DNA of 64,000 nt from Phycisphaerae bacterium (GCA_022072445.1 JAJVHV010000002.1:1-64000), one strand, 5' to 3'. Positions 17,733-27,154 are shown, counted from the stretch's first letter. The notes: generated by a model not told the origin, from the sequence alone. Numbers and translations are program-made.

Positions 17733-18875
17733 ATGAACTACGTTCCTTCGGACGAACACGGCCTGCTGATCAACACGGTCCGCGACTTCGCCCGCGGCGA
17801 GCTGATCGAGCGCGACGCTCACTGGGATCGTACGGAGACGTCGTGCTGCAGCGAGCTGGGTGTGCTGTACGAGATGGGGCTGATGGGGCTGCGCGTGCCG
17901 GAGGAGTTCGGCGGATTCGAGCTGCCGATGCCGTGCTACGCGGCGATCATCCGCGAGCTGGCGTATGCCTCGCCCTCGGTGGCGGTCACGGTGGCCGTGC
18001 ACAACATGGTGGCGGAGTCGATCCGGCGGTTTGCCGACGACGCGTTGCAGCGGGAGATTCTGCCGAGTCTGACGACGGGCGGGAACCTGTCGGCGTTCGC
18101 GATCAGCGAACCGGACGCGGGCAGCGACCCGGCCTCGGCCAAGACCCGCGCCGAGCCGACGCCGCAGGGCTGGCGGCTGACGGGCAGCAAGATGTGGGTG
18201 ACGAACGGTCTGGTCGGACGGTGGTTCATCACGCTGGCGCGGATGGTGGAGAATGGCGGGCTCGGCCGGCATTGCATGTTCCTGGTCGACGCGAACGCCG
18301 CGGGACTCAGCCGCACGCCGATCAAGGGCAAGATGGGCATCCGCGGCAGCGAGACAGCGGAGATGACGTTCGACGGCGTGGTCGTGCCGCGGTCGCACCT
18401 TCTGGCGGAGGTGGGGGATGGGCTGAAAGTGGCGCTGGCGGCGCTGGATGGGGGTCGGATCGGGATTGCATCGCAGGCGCTGGGCATCGGGCAGGCTTGC
18501 CTGGACCTGATGACGGACTACGCGCGGCAACGGGAGCAGTTCGGCCGCAAGATCGCCGACTTTCAGGCGATCCAGTGGATGATCGCGGACAGTGCGGTGG
18601 AACTGGCGGCGTCGCAGGGGCTGATCGACCATGCCGCCGGACTGAAGGACGCGGGGCAGCCCTTCACGAGCGAGGCGGCGATGGCCAAGCTGCACGCCAG
18701 CGAGACGGCCAACCGCGTCGCGTATCGCGCGGTGCAGGCGCACGGTGGATACGGCTTCTGCCACGAGTTCCGCGTCGAGCGGCTGTACCGCGACGCACGC
18801 GTGACGACGATCTACGAGGGCACCAGCGAGATTCAACGCTACGTCATCGCCCGTTCGCTGATCAACAGCCGATGA
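17733..18875 (+). CDS. Acyl-CoA dehydrogenase
   Basis: This 380-residue flavoenzyme carries out the first (alpha,beta-dehydrogenation) step of acyl-CoA oxidation. Family motifs are present: AFAISEPDAGSDP, WVTNG, and the C-terminal YEGTSEIQ in which Glu362 is the expected catalytic base (short-chain/butyryl-CoA type position). Length is normal. Its stop overlaps the start of the Nudix gene (ATGA), so the two are translationally coupled. Chain-length preference cannot be read. A thiolase that could serve the same pathway lies at 23169-24413 on the other strand. Confidence 0.93.
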   Translation: MNYVPSDEHGLLINTVRDFARGELIERDAHWDRTETSCCSELGVLYEMGLMGLRVPEEFGGFELPMPCYAAIIRELAYASPSVAVTVAVHNMVAESIRRFADDALQREILPSLTTGGNLSAFAISEPDAGSDPASAKTRAEPTPQGWRLTGSKMWVTNGLVGRWFITLARMVENGGLGRHCMFLVDANAAGLSRTPIKGKMGIRGSETAEMTFDGVVVPRSHLLAEVGDGLKVALAALDGGRIGIASQALGIGQACLDLMTDYARQREQFGRKIADFQAIQWMIADSAVELAASQGLIDHAAGLKDAGQPFTSEAAMAKLHASETANRVAYRAVQAHGGYGFCHEFRVERLYRDARVTTIYEGTSEIQRYVIARSLINSR

Positions 18876-19432
18876 GCACTCCGGCCGACTGGCGAGACCC
18901 ATCGCCGCACGACCGCTGGCTCTACCAAGGGCCGAAATTCTCGGTGCGGCGCACGCACATCGCGGATGCGACGGGCGACTTGCGCGACTTTGATTACATT
19001 GTGCACAGCGGCGCGGCGGTGATCCTGCCAATTCTGGATGGGGAGCGGATCGTGATGATCCGCAACGTTCGGCCGGCGACGGGGGAGACGTTGCTGGAGC
19101 TGCCGGCGGGCACGATCGATCCACCCGAGTCGCCGCCGGAGTGCGCCCGGCGGGAGATCGAGGAGGAGACGGGCTATCGGGCCGGGCGGATGGAGCCGTT
19201 GCTGGCGTTTTATTCGAGTCCGGGAATCTGCAACGAGCGGATGCACGCGTTCGTGGCGCGCGAACTTTCGGCGCAGGCGACGCGGCACGAACCGATGGAG
19301 CGGATCGAGGTCGTGGTGGTGTCGTGGGCGGAGGTGTGGCGGGCGATCGCCGACGGGCGGATCCGCGACGGCAAGACGCTGGTCACGCTGCTGTACTATG
19401 ATCGTCTGCCGGCGCACGGCGGAGCAGGTTGA
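18872..19432 (+). CDS. Nudix hydrolase, ADP-ribose pyrophosphatase-like
   Basis: The start at 18872 overlaps the upstream stop (ATGA). The 186-residue protein has a complete Nudix box from Gly80 to Tyr102 (G-x5-E-x7-REIEEETGY), with a LPAG sequence just before it, as in ADP-ribose pyrophosphatases (NudF/YffH type). It should hydrolyse a nucleoside diphosphate linked to another moiety, probably ADP-ribose. Its stop overlaps the next start (TGATG). Confidence 0.92.
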   Translation: MSTPADWRDPSPHDRWLYQGPKFSVRRTHIADATGDLRDFDYIVHSGAAVILPILDGERIVMIRNVRPATGETLLELPAGTIDPPESPPECARREIEEETGYRAGRMEPLLAFYSSPGICNERMHAFVARELSAQATRHEPMERIEVVVVSWAEVWRAIADGRIRDGKTLVTLLYYDRLPAHGGAG

Positions 19433-20493
19433 TGGACTTTCTGAATTCGTCATTCCGGATCGGACGCTGGTTCGCGATCGACGTGCGCGTCCACATTCTC
19501 TTTCTGATCTGGTGGGCGTTTCAACTGATCGACGCGAAGGGCGATTTCGACTGGGTGCTGCTGATCGGCACGATGCTGTTCTTGTGCGTGCTGATCCACG
19601 AGTTCGGGCACTGTTTCGGAGCGCGGTCGGTGGGCGGCTCGGCACACAACATCCTGATGTGGCCGCTCGGCGGCCTGGCATTCGCCGACGCGCCGATGAC
19701 GGTCTGGGCGCAGTTTGTGACCGTGGCCTGCGGCCCGCTGGTCAACGTCGTTTTCTGCCTGGTCAGCGGCGTCGTGCTGGTTGCCGTCACGGGAACATTC
19801 GCCGTGCTGCCGCTGGCGCCGTTTTCGGGCTTCATCTGGGATCCGACCGACTGGCTGACGTACGTGCACGTTTTCTTCAAGCTGAATTACGCGCTGCTGC
19901 TGTTCAACCTGCTGCCGATTTACCCGATGGACGGCGGGCAGCTTTTTCAGTGCCTGCTGTGGCCGTTCGTCGGGCTGCACCGTGCCACGGACATCACCTG
20001 CAAAGTGGGCGTGGGCGGCGGAATCGTGCTGGCGGCGTGGGGGCTGATGGACGGGGCGTCGACACGGGTCGCGATCGGCATCCTGGGTGTCATGACGTGC
20101 GTGCAGCGCTTGCAGATGCTGCGTTACGGGATGATTCGCGAGGACTCCAACCTGGGGTATGACTTTTCGCGGGGCCACACGAGCCTGGACGAGAGCGCGC
20201 GGCGCCTGGAGCGCGGGGCGCGCGGCGGCTTCTGGTCGCGGATCTTCGGGCGACGCCGGAAGCCCGCGGCGCCGCCGCCAGCCGTGCGGCCGAGCGTGAA
20301 TCCGAATCCGGGCGGGTGGGAGCGGAAGCTGGAAGAAGAGGAGCGGCTGGAGCGGGAGGTGGACCGCATCCTGGCGAAGGTCCACAGCGAGGGGATGCAC
20401 ACTCTGACGTACGTCGAGCAGCAGACGCTGGAGCGGGCCACGCGGATGCGCCGGCAGCGCGAAGAGCGGATCGAGCGCAGCTCGCGATCGTAA
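19432..20493 (+). CDS. Site-2 protease family (M50) membrane metalloprotease
   Basis: The ATG at 19432 overlaps the Nudix stop (TGATG), with a GGAG upstream. The 353-residue protein has several membrane segments, the zinc site HEFGH (56-60) and the second metal motif NLLPIYPMDGG (159-169, Asp167). No PDZ domain is visible. The last 140 residues are a charged, soluble tail with a predicted coiled-coil-like stretch (EEEERLEREVDRIL). Family members cut regulatory proteins within the membrane; the substrate here is unknown. Confidence 0.9.
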   Translation: MDFLNSSFRIGRWFAIDVRVHILFLIWWAFQLIDAKGDFDWVLLIGTMLFLCVLIHEFGHCFGARSVGGSAHNILMWPLGGLAFADAPMTVWAQFVTVACGPLVNVVFCLVSGVVLVAVTGTFAVLPLAPFSGFIWDPTDWLTYVHVFFKLNYALLLFNLLPIYPMDGGQLFQCLLWPFVGLHRATDITCKVGVGGGIVLAAWGLMDGASTRVAIGILGVMTCVQRLQMLRYGMIREDSNLGYDFSRGHTSLDESARRLERGARGGFWSRIFGRRRKPAAPPPAVRPSVNPNPGGWERKLEEEERLEREVDRILAKVHSEGMHTLTYVEQQTLERATRMRRQREERIERSSRS

Positions 20494-20547
20494 GCGACGC
20501 GCGGGGCGATTGACCGCGGCGGCGAACGCGACGATAACCACGCCACC

Positions 20548-21282
20548 ATGAACAGCGCGGACTTTCAGCTCAACACAATCGAACGGCGCGTGCTCGGCGT
20601 GCTGATCGAGAAGGCTCTTTCGCAGCCCGAGTACTACCCGATGACGCTCAATGCGGTTCTGGCTGGCTGCAACCAGAAGTCGAATCGCGAACCGGAAATG
20701 GCGATAGACGATTCATCCGTCTGGCGGACGCTCGATGATCTTCGCAATCGCGGGCTGGTGTCGCGCATTCTGCCGGCGCCGGGGGCGCGCTCCGACCGGT
20801 TCAAGCACGAGATTCTGGGCAAGTGGGGCTGGGGAAACCGCCAGCAAGCCGTCATGGCCGAGCTGCTGCTGCGCGGTCCGCAGACGGTCGCCGAGCTGCG
20901 CGCGCGGGCGTCGCGGATGACGCCGATCGAGTCGCCTGAGGCTGTCGTGACAGTGCTCGAGTCGCTGGCGGCGCTCGATCCGCCGCTGGTGGCGCAGGTT
21001 TCGCGCGCGACCGGCGAACGCACGGTGCGCTATACGCACCTGCTCTATCCGCCCGACGAGGCGCCGCCGACCTCGCAAGCGACCAGCGATTCCGCCGGCG
21101 CGCCGCTAGCAGCGGCAGGTCCGCGGCCTGGGCCACGCGCGGCGGCCGAGGCTGAGGGCGTCGTGACGGAAGCGCTGCGCGGCGAGATCGAGCGGATCGA
21201 CGGGGAGTTGGCGGAGTTTCACGAGGCGTTCGCCGAGCTGCGCCGCCGGCTCGCGGTGCTCGAATCGCGGCTGAACCACTGA
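20548..21282 (+). CDS. yceH: YceH/UPF0502 (DUF480) family protein
   Basis: This 244-residue protein matches the DUF480 family: IERRVLGVLIEKALSQPEYY, PMTLNAVLAGCNQKSNR and a second winged-helix-like half (AELLLRGPQTVAELRAR). It is predicted to be two tandem winged helices. The last about 45 residues form a charged helix (GEIERIDGELAEFHEAF). It starts 54 bp after the protease gene. The molecular role is not established in the family. Confidence 0.88.
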   Translation: MNSADFQLNTIERRVLGVLIEKALSQPEYYPMTLNAVLAGCNQKSNREPEMAIDDSSVWRTLDDLRNRGLVSRILPAPGARSDRFKHEILGKWGWGNRQQAVMAELLLRGPQTVAELRARASRMTPIESPEAVVTVLESLAALDPPLVAQVSRATGERTVRYTHLLYPPDEAPPTSQATSDSAGAPLAAAGPRPGPRAAAEAEGVVTEALRGEIERIDGELAEFHEAFAELRRRLAVLESRLNH

Positions 21283-21336
21283 CGCACGCTGTGTGGGCCG
21301 CGTGGGCCGTGGGAATCCCGGCTGGGCAGGCGGGTC

Positions 21337-22686
21337 ATGGGGCACGAAGTTGTCATCGTGGGTGGCGGGTTCGGCGGGCTGTACGCGGCGCAGTCGCTGC
21401 GGCGGGCGCCCGTGCGCGTGACGCTGGTCGATCGGCGGAATTTCCACCTGTTCCAGCCGCTGCTGTACCAGGTGGCGATCGGCGGGCTCTCGCCGGCCAA
21501 CGTGGCGGCGCCGCTGCGTGCCATCCTCAAGAAGCAGGCGAACGCGCGCGTGCTGCTGGCCGAGGTGGTCGGCGTCGCCGCGCGGCGCCGAGTGGTGATC
21601 CTGCGCGACGGCGAGATCGGGTTTGACACGTTGATCCTGGCGGCGGGGGCGCGGCACCACTACTTCGGGCATGACGCGTGGGAGCGCGACGCGCCGGGCT
21701 TGAAGACGATCGAGGACGCCACGGAAATTCGCCGGCGGATCCTGCTGGCGTTCGAGCGCGCCGAGCGGCTCAGAGATCCGGTGGAACTCGAGGCGACGCT
21801 GACGTTCGTCATCGTCGGCGGCGGGCCGACGGGTGTCGAGCTGGCGGGCGCCATCGCGGAGACGGCCCGCGGCACGCTGCGCCGCGATTTCCGGGCGATC
21901 GATCCGTCGCGGGCGCGCATTCGGCTGGTGGAAGCAGGCGATCGCATTCTGGCGGGGTTTCCGCCGGAGCTCTCCACCCGCGCCGCGGACGCACTCCGGC
22001 GGCTGGGCGTCGGTGTTGAGACCGGGACGTCGGTCGCGGACGTGACGGCGGAGTCAGTCCTGCTTCGGACGGGCGACGGCGGCGAGCGGCGCGTCGCGGC
22101 GCGAACCGTGCTGTGGGCGGCGGGGGTGGCGGCGTCGCCGCTGGCGCGGGCCTTGGCCGAGGAGACGGGCGTGTCGCTCGATCGGGCCGGGCGAGTCGTC
22201 GTCGGGCCGGATCTGACGGTGCCCGGCTATCCGGAGATTTTCGTGATCGGCGACATGGCGCACGTGGTCGGCGCCGACCGGCAGCCGCTGCCCGGTGTCG
22301 CGACCGTGGCGATGCAGCAGGGGCGGTACGTAGCGCGGCGGATTGCGGAGCGGCTGCGGCAGCGCGAAAGCGGGGCGGCGACGGATGTGTCTACCGAGAC
22401 GGGCGGGACGCTCGCCGGGCAGGCGGCCGCCGCAGGCGCGTTTCGCTATCGCGACCCGGGCATCATGGCGACGATCGGGCGCGCCGCGGCGGTGGCTCGG
22501 ATCGGGCGATTTCAGTTCTCGGGTTACCCGGCCTGGCTGCTGTGGCTGTTCGTGCACCTGGTGCACCTGATCGAGTTTCAGAATCGCCTGCTGGTGCTGA
22601 TTCAGTGGGCGTGGAATTATTTCACGCGGAACCGGGCGGCACGGCTGATTACGGGGGAGGAACGGCGTGGGAGCGGGAAGACGTGA
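21337..22686 (+). CDS. ndh: Type II NADH dehydrogenase (NDH-2)
   Basis: This 449-residue flavoprotein passes electrons from NADH to quinone without pumping protons. It has two Rossmann nucleotide sites: VIVGGGFGG (6-14, FAD) and VIVGGGPTGVE (158-168, NADH). The FVIGDMAH motif comes before the FAD end. A hydrophobic C-terminal region (YPAWLLWLFVHLVHLIEF) is typical of membrane-attached NDH-2. Length and order fit the family. The gene ends before a cluster of hairpin repeats. Confidence 0.9.
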   Translation: MGHEVVIVGGGFGGLYAAQSLRRAPVRVTLVDRRNFHLFQPLLYQVAIGGLSPANVAAPLRAILKKQANARVLLAEVVGVAARRRVVILRDGEIGFDTLILAAGARHHYFGHDAWERDAPGLKTIEDATEIRRRILLAFERAERLRDPVELEATLTFVIVGGGPTGVELAGAIAETARGTLRRDFRAIDPSRARIRLVEAGDRILAGFPPELSTRAADALRRLGVGVETGTSVADVTAESVLLRTGDGGERRVAARTVLWAAGVAASPLARALAEETGVSLDRAGRVVVGPDLTVPGYPEIFVIGDMAHVVGADRQPLPGVATVAMQQGRYVARRIAERLRQRESGAATDVSTETGGTLAGQAAAAGAFRYRDPGIMATIGRAAAVARIGRFQFSGYPAWLLWLFVHLVHLIEFQNRLLVLIQWAWNYFTRNRAARLITGEERRGSGKT

Positions 22687-22722
22687 GAGCGTGAAGTGCG
22701 AGAATCCCCATTGTCTATGCGG

Positions 22723-22805
22723 GTGCGAGAATCCCTTCTCGCACCAGCGTGGAAGGATTCTCGCACCAGCGTGGCAGGACCGGCGGCACAGCCGAGGGCG
22801 GCTGT
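22723..22805. repeat. Palindromic and direct repeats after ndh; possible terminator
   Basis: GTGCGAGAA and TTCTCGCAC (22723-22731 and 22736-22744) form a perfect 9-bp hairpin with a 4-base loop. TTCTCGCACCAGCGTGG is repeated directly at 22736-22752 and 22758-22774. A third hairpin, ACAGCCG-AGGG-CGGCTGT, lies at 22788-22805 and recurs at 46957-46976. The cluster sits between the convergent ndh gene and the small ORF on the minus strand, so it may also end transcription. Confidence 0.7.
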
Positions 22806-22814
22806 CCCACATGG

Positions 22815-23069
22815 CTACCTGAGCATCTGCCAGGCGATGGTCGCGACGAGCATCAGCACCTGCGCCAGGAGAATCGCGTAGGCGGCGAGGCCCCACGCGC
22901 GTTGCGGCCCGCTGACGGCGGAGTGGGCCGCGATCAGCGTCGCGGGTACGCCGAGAAGCATGACGCTCGGACCGAGCGGCGAAAGGGGGTGGCCTCAGCA
23001 GAAGACCTGGCTGAGTGTCATGCCCGCGGCGGGCGTGAAGGAGATCAGTACAGCCAGTTTGCCCGACAT
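22815..23069 (-). CDS. Small membrane protein ORF with one in-frame UGA (candidate selenoprotein or nonsense pseudogene)
   Basis: From ATG 23069 (AGGAG eight bases upstream) the frame runs 24 codons to TGA at 22995-22997, then continues open in the same frame for 59 more codons to TAG at 22815. Reading the UGA as one residue gives 84 residues: MSGKLAVLISFTPAAG, then MTLSQVFC-x-GHPLSPLGP, then two hydrophobic helices (about 35-50 and 62-82). Third codon positions are strongly G/C on both sides of the UGA, as in real genes here. The unknown residue follows a cysteine. It could be selenocysteine, or a Trp codon (TGG) mutated to a stop. It lies 99 bp downstream of the thiolase gene on the same strand. 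I do not recognise the family. Confidence 0.5.
22964..22978 (-). promoter_or_regulatory. SECIS-like hairpin downstream of the in-frame UGA
   Basis: On the transcribed strand CGCTCG-GTC-CGAGCG folds into six perfect pairs with a GUC loop (or five pairs with loop GGUCC). The stem begins 16 bases and the loop 22 bases after the UGA. Known bacterial SECIS elements lie just 3' of the UGA and carry a G at the start of the apical loop; the E. coli fdhF loop is also GGUC. A conserved bulged U is not obvious. Chance hairpins are common in GC-rich DNA. Confidence 0.3.
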
Positions 23070-23168
23070 CGACGGTTCTCCTGATGGTGCGCTTTCGTCA
23101 GCGCGTCTCGCCAGCGCCGCAGACGGTCCACGGCCGGCGGCGCGCGGCGGTCGGCACGCAAGTGCGGC

Positions 23169-24413
23169 TCAATTGGCGCGCTCGATCAGCGTCGCGACGC
23201 CCTGTCCGACGCCGACGCACAGCGTCGCCAGGGCCCGGCGAATGGACCGGTCGCGGCGCATCTCATGCACAATCGTAGTCACGAGCCGGGCACCCGTCAT
23301 TCCGAGCGGATGACCCAGGGCGATCGCGCCGCCGTTGGGGTTGAAGCGCGGGCGGCCGCTCCAGTCTGCATCGGCCGCTTCGGGCGGGAGATTCCATTCG
23401 TGCATGCAGGCGAGGGCCTGAGCGGCGAACGCTTCGTTGAGCTCGATGAGGTCGATCTGTGCGAGCGTGAGGTTGGCGCGCTGCAGGAGCTTGCCAACGG
23501 CCGGAACGGGGCCGATGCCCATGCAGCCGGGGTCGACGCCGGCCGTGGCGCTCGGGCCGACGCGCGCCAGCGGGCGCAGGCTGAGCTGGCGGGCGCGCTG
23601 TGCTTCGACCAGCAGCAGGGCGCAGGCGCCGTCATTGACGCCGGAGGCGTTGCCGGCCGTGACGCTGCCGCCGTCGCGGAATGCCGGTTTCAGGCGCGCG
23701 AGCGATTCGAGCGTGGCGTCGGGGCGCGGGTGTTCGTCGTGCGTCACGACTTCGGGCGCGGCACCTTTGCGGACGGGCAGCTCGACCGGGATGATCTCCT
23801 CGCCCAGCCTGCCGGAAGCCGCCGCCGCCGCGCACTTGCGCTGGCTGGCGAGTGCGAAGCGGTCCTGGTCTTCGCGTGTGATGCTCCAGCGGGCGGCGAC
23901 GTTTTCGGCGGTTTCACCCATGCTGTAGGGCTGGTGAAGTTTCGCGAGGCGCGGGTTGGTGAATCGCCAGCCGATGGTGGTGTCGAAAACTTCGACGGCG
24001 CGCGAGAAGCTCTCTTCCGCCTTGGCCATCACAAACGGTGCGCGCGTCATGCTCTCGACGCCGCCGGCGACGAACACGTCCCCGCAGCCGGCCTCGATCA
24101 TGCGTGCGGCGATGTTGACGGCTTCGAGCCCGCTGGCGCAGAGGCGGTTGACGGTGCAGCCGGGGACGGTCTCGGGCAGCCCGGCGAGCAGGGCGGCCAT
24201 GCGCGCGACGTTGCGATTGTCTTCGCCGGCCTGGTTCGCGGCGCCGAGGTAGACGTCGTCGACGAGGGCGGGGTCGAGGCCGCTGCGCGCGACCAGCGTG
24301 CGGATCGCCAGCGCCGCGAGATCGTCCGGCCGGACGCGTGCCAGGCAGCCGCCGTAGCGGCCGATCGGGGTGCGCAGCGCGTCGATGATGACGGCGTGAC
24401 GATCGGGGTTCAT
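23169..24413 (-). CDS. Thiolase (acetyl-CoA acetyltransferase / 3-oxoadipyl-CoA thiolase-like)
   Basis: This 414-residue enzyme condenses or cleaves acyl-CoA units. The three catalytic sites are intact: nucleophile Cys92 ([12 protein letters not shown]), His368 ([11 protein letters not shown]) and Cys399 (LCVGVGQG). The VNRLCASG and [16 protein letters not shown] contexts resemble degradative thiolases such as PcaF. Length is normal. It is on the strand opposite the acyl-CoA dehydrogenase, 4.3 kb away, so a shared beta-oxidation role is only an inference. The gene ends 99 bp before the UGA-interrupted ORF. Confidence 0.92.
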   Translation of the reverse strand: MNPDRHAVIIDALRTPIGRYGGCLARVRPDDLAALAIRTLVARSGLDPALVDDVYLGAANQAGEDNRNVARMAALLAGLPETVPGCTVNRLCASGLEAVNIAARMIEAGCGDVFVAGGVESMTRAPFVMAKAEESFSRAVEVFDTTIGWRFTNPRLAKLHQPYSMGETAENVAARWSITREDQDRFALASQRKCAAAAASGRLGEEIIPVELPVRKGAAPEVVTHDEHPRPDATLESLARLKPAFRDGGSVTAGNASGVNDGACALLLVEAQRARQLSLRPLARVGPSATAGVDPGCMGIGPVPAVGKLLQRANLTLAQIDLIELNEAFAAQALACMHEWNLPPEAADADWSGRPRFNPNGGAIALGHPLGMTGARLVTTIVHEMRRDRSIRRALATLCVGVGQGVATLIERAN

Positions 24414-24514
24414 GAGGCGGGATTATCGGCAGGAGGTGCGCTGCGGACAAGCCGGCGCGCGGTCGGCGGCGCAAGGGGACGTCGATCTGTCCGTCTGGGA
24501 GGCGGGCGGTGCGT

Positions 24515-27154
24515 TCATTTGGTACGGAAGGGCGTTTCGATTGCGGGGGCGGCGCCATTGCGGAACCGGACGCCGACCGAACCGGATTCGCCGGTTGAGA
24601 TGACGCGCGTTCCTGGCCGGCAGACGCTGCCGACGACGTCGCGGAGGCGGTCGATCTCGCGCGACGTCGAGGCGATGACGACGTCGGGGTCGACGGCGCG
24701 GTAGAAGGCGCGCGTGTTCGTGGCGGTCACGCTGCCGTGATGCGGGGCGATCAGAATAGCGGTTTTCAGGCGGATGCGGCCGGCCTGCTCGGCCTGGAGG
24801 AGGCCATCGATCGCGGCGTGCTGAATATCGCCGGGCAGCAGCACCGACTGCCCCGCGACCGAGAGCCGCAGAACGAGCGACGAGTCGTTGTCGCTGAGGA
24901 GGCGGCGCATTTCGCGCGGCGGCCAGAGCACTTCGAGCGCGGCGCCGGCGCGGGTCAGGCTCTCGTCCAGTTGGACCGCGTCGTGTGCCGCGAGCGTTTC
25001 GAAGCGATCGGCGGCGTCGGGCAGCATCTCACGCAGGTGGCGCAGGCCGGCCTCGCTTTCGATCGAATCGAAGAAGTCGGGGCAGGTCAGCACGCGCGTG
25101 TGCGGATAGTGCCCGAGCAGCGTGGGGACTCCGCCGTAGTGGTCCATGTCGGCGTGTGAAACGAAGGCAGACGCGATGCGCCGCGCCCCGCGCGCGTGCA
25201 GGGCGCGGGCGACGGTCGCGCCAGCGTCCGAGTTGAACGTCGTTCCCGCGTCGAAGACCAGGGCGTCGCCTCCTGGCACGACCAGGAATGCGGCGTTGCC
25301 GTTTCCGACCGCCAGGACATTCAGCGAGCATTCGCGTGCGGGGCGCGCTTGCGCCGCGGCCCACGCGCTCCATGAGAGCAGCACGGCCGCGGCCGTCGCG
25401 GCGGAAATCACGTGGCGGCCGCGGCGGATGGGTGCTTCGGATACGTCGCGGTATGCGGCGCGCCGCCAGAGCCGAACAAGCGCATGGGCGACGAGCGGCA
25501 GGAGGTACGTGGCGGCGACCAGCAGGGCTGGCGGCGGATGAATCTCGATCGAGGTGAGCGGAATCCGAGCGAGCCAGTCCACCAGAAGGATCAACAGGTC
25601 GGTCAGCCCGTGCAGGGCGTGCCCCAGCGCCGCACCGGCCCACTCGGCCACCAATCCCGCCAGGAGCGTCGCGAATCCCACGAGGATGACCATGCTGGCC
25701 AGCGGGAGAATCAGCAGCGATTGCAGCGCGCCGAGCGGTGCCACCCGGCCGAAGTGCAGCGCGCTCAGCGGCACCGAGACGGCCCAGGCCACGACCGAAG
25801 CGGTCGCGCTGGCGATGAGGACGAACGCGGCGCGGCGGCGGAGCCAGCGCGGCGGAGATTGCTCGGGCTCGACGATCGTCTCGCCGGTGAGCCGCGCGTT
25901 GAGCCGCCGCACCAGAGGGCCGGCGAGCGTGATCAGCGCGATGACCTGCGTGAAGGAGAGCTGAAATCCGGCCTGGAAGAGGTTCTGTGGATTCCACAGC
26001 AGGATGAGCACGCCCGCGAGGCAAACGCTGTTGAGCGCGCTGACCGGGCGGCGCCGAAGCTGCGCGAGACAGATGATCACCGCCATCACCGCCGATCGCA
26101 CAATGGGCGCGTTCTGCTCGGCAAGGACGACGTAGGCCAGCAACAGCAGGACGACGATCACCGCGGTCGGCCGCCGGCGCAGCCCCGCCACCCGGCGCAG
26201 CAGGAACCAGCCGGCCGCGGCGACGACTCCGACGTGAAACCCGCTCACGGACAGAATGTGAACGGCGCCGGTTCGCGTGAATGCGTCGTTGAGGCTGCGC
26301 GAGATCGCGGAGCGCTGGCCGAGTACGATGCCGTCGAGCAGGCTGCGGGCCTGCTCATCTTCCGCGAGCGTCTCGCACTCCAGCATGGCGCGACGGGCCA
26401 GCGCGCGTCCGCGGTTGACGAGCCGCAAGTACCCGTTGGCCGGCGCACCGCCGGATTGTGCCGCGGCGGCGCCGCCGACCCGCACGTACTGCGGTCCCTC
26501 CAAGGACAGGCCGGCCAGGATGCCCTGGCGTGCCATGACGCGAGCCCAGTCGGTCTCGCCGGGGGTCGCCGGCGGGCGAATTCGAAAGAGCCGGCCGGTC
26601 AGCGTGACGACGTCCCCCGGTTCGAGCGCCAGCGGTCCGCCGTCGACGGAGACGCGCATCAGGCCGGTGGCGGGCGTGGGCGGATGGGTGGTGTCAACGG
26701 CGAGCACCTCGACCAGAAAACGTGTACTTGCCGGAGGATCGGCCGCCAGGAACGGATTCCGCCGCTCAGGGGCGCGCGTCAGCGGTGCCGATACGACCCG
26801 ACACGTCAAGCGTGTGAGCGTGCCTGCATAGGTCGCGGCGTGAACGATGTGGTGGGGAGGCGGCCGCTCGGCGATCTGCCGGCCGTAACCGGCCAGCAGG
26901 CAGATCAAGCCAGCCGCCACTTCCACGATCGTGGCCAGCGCCGGCCTTGACTTTCGACCGAGCATGACAGCCAGCCACGTCGCACCGCCGACGGAGATCA
27001 GCGCCCAGGCCGGTAGGGCGATATTCGCCGCCGCACCGTCGGCGATGGCGATGCCGGCCGCAAACGCGACGGCCGGAACCAGCAGTGGGGCCGGAGGCGA
27101 GCGCTGGACAAGCGCGGCGACGTCGGGAACGGACGGGCCCAGTTTCTCCGGCAT
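24515..27154 (-). CDS. comEC: ComEC/Rec2 family DNA-uptake channel
   Basis: The ATG at 27154 is chosen; a GTG six bases upstream is possible, and the frame stays open to 27511 without convincing protein. The 879-residue product has the full ComEC order: N-terminal DUF4131 region with an OB-like soluble part, a central many-helix competence domain (ILSVSGFHVGVVAAAGW, then LALLLLAYV-like segments), and a C-terminal metallo-beta-lactamase-like domain (SHADMDHYGG, APHHGS). The family carries single-stranded DNA across the inner membrane in natural transformation. No other competence genes are in the window. It is divergent from the next gene. Confidence 0.9.
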   Translation of the reverse strand: MPEKLGPSVPDVAALVQRSPPAPLLVPAVAFAAGIAIADGAAANIALPAWALISVGGATWLAVMLGRKSRPALATIVEVAAGLICLLAGYGRQIAERPPPHHIVHAATYAGTLTRLTCRVVSAPLTRAPERRNPFLAADPPASTRFLVEVLAVDTTHPPTPATGLMRVSVDGGPLALEPGDVVTLTGRLFRIRPPATPGETDWARVMARQGILAGLSLEGPQYVRVGGAAAAQSGGAPANGYLRLVNRGRALARRAMLECETLAEDEQARSLLDGIVLGQRSAISRSLNDAFTRTGAVHILSVSGFHVGVVAAAGWFLLRRVAGLRRRPTAVIVVLLLLAYVVLAEQNAPIVRSAVMAVIICLAQLRRRPVSALNSVCLAGVLILLWNPQNLFQAGFQLSFTQVIALITLAGPLVRRLNARLTGETIVEPEQSPPRWLRRRAAFVLIASATASVVAWAVSVPLSALHFGRVAPLGALQSLLILPLASMVILVGFATLLAGLVAEWAGAALGHALHGLTDLLILLVDWLARIPLTSIEIHPPPALLVAATYLLPLVAHALVRLWRRAAYRDVSEAPIRRGRHVISAATAAAVLLSWSAWAAAQARPARECSLNVLAVGNGNAAFLVVPGGDALVFDAGTTFNSDAGATVARALHARGARRIASAFVSHADMDHYGGVPTLLGHYPHTRVLTCPDFFDSIESEAGLRHLREMLPDAADRFETLAAHDAVQLDESLTRAGAALEVLWPPREMRRLLSDNDSSLVLRLSVAGQSVLLPGDIQHAAIDGLLQAEQAGRIRLKTAILIAPHHGSVTATNTRAFYRAVDPDVVIASTSREIDRLRDVVGSVCRPGTRVISTGESGSVGVRFRNGAAPAIETPFRTK

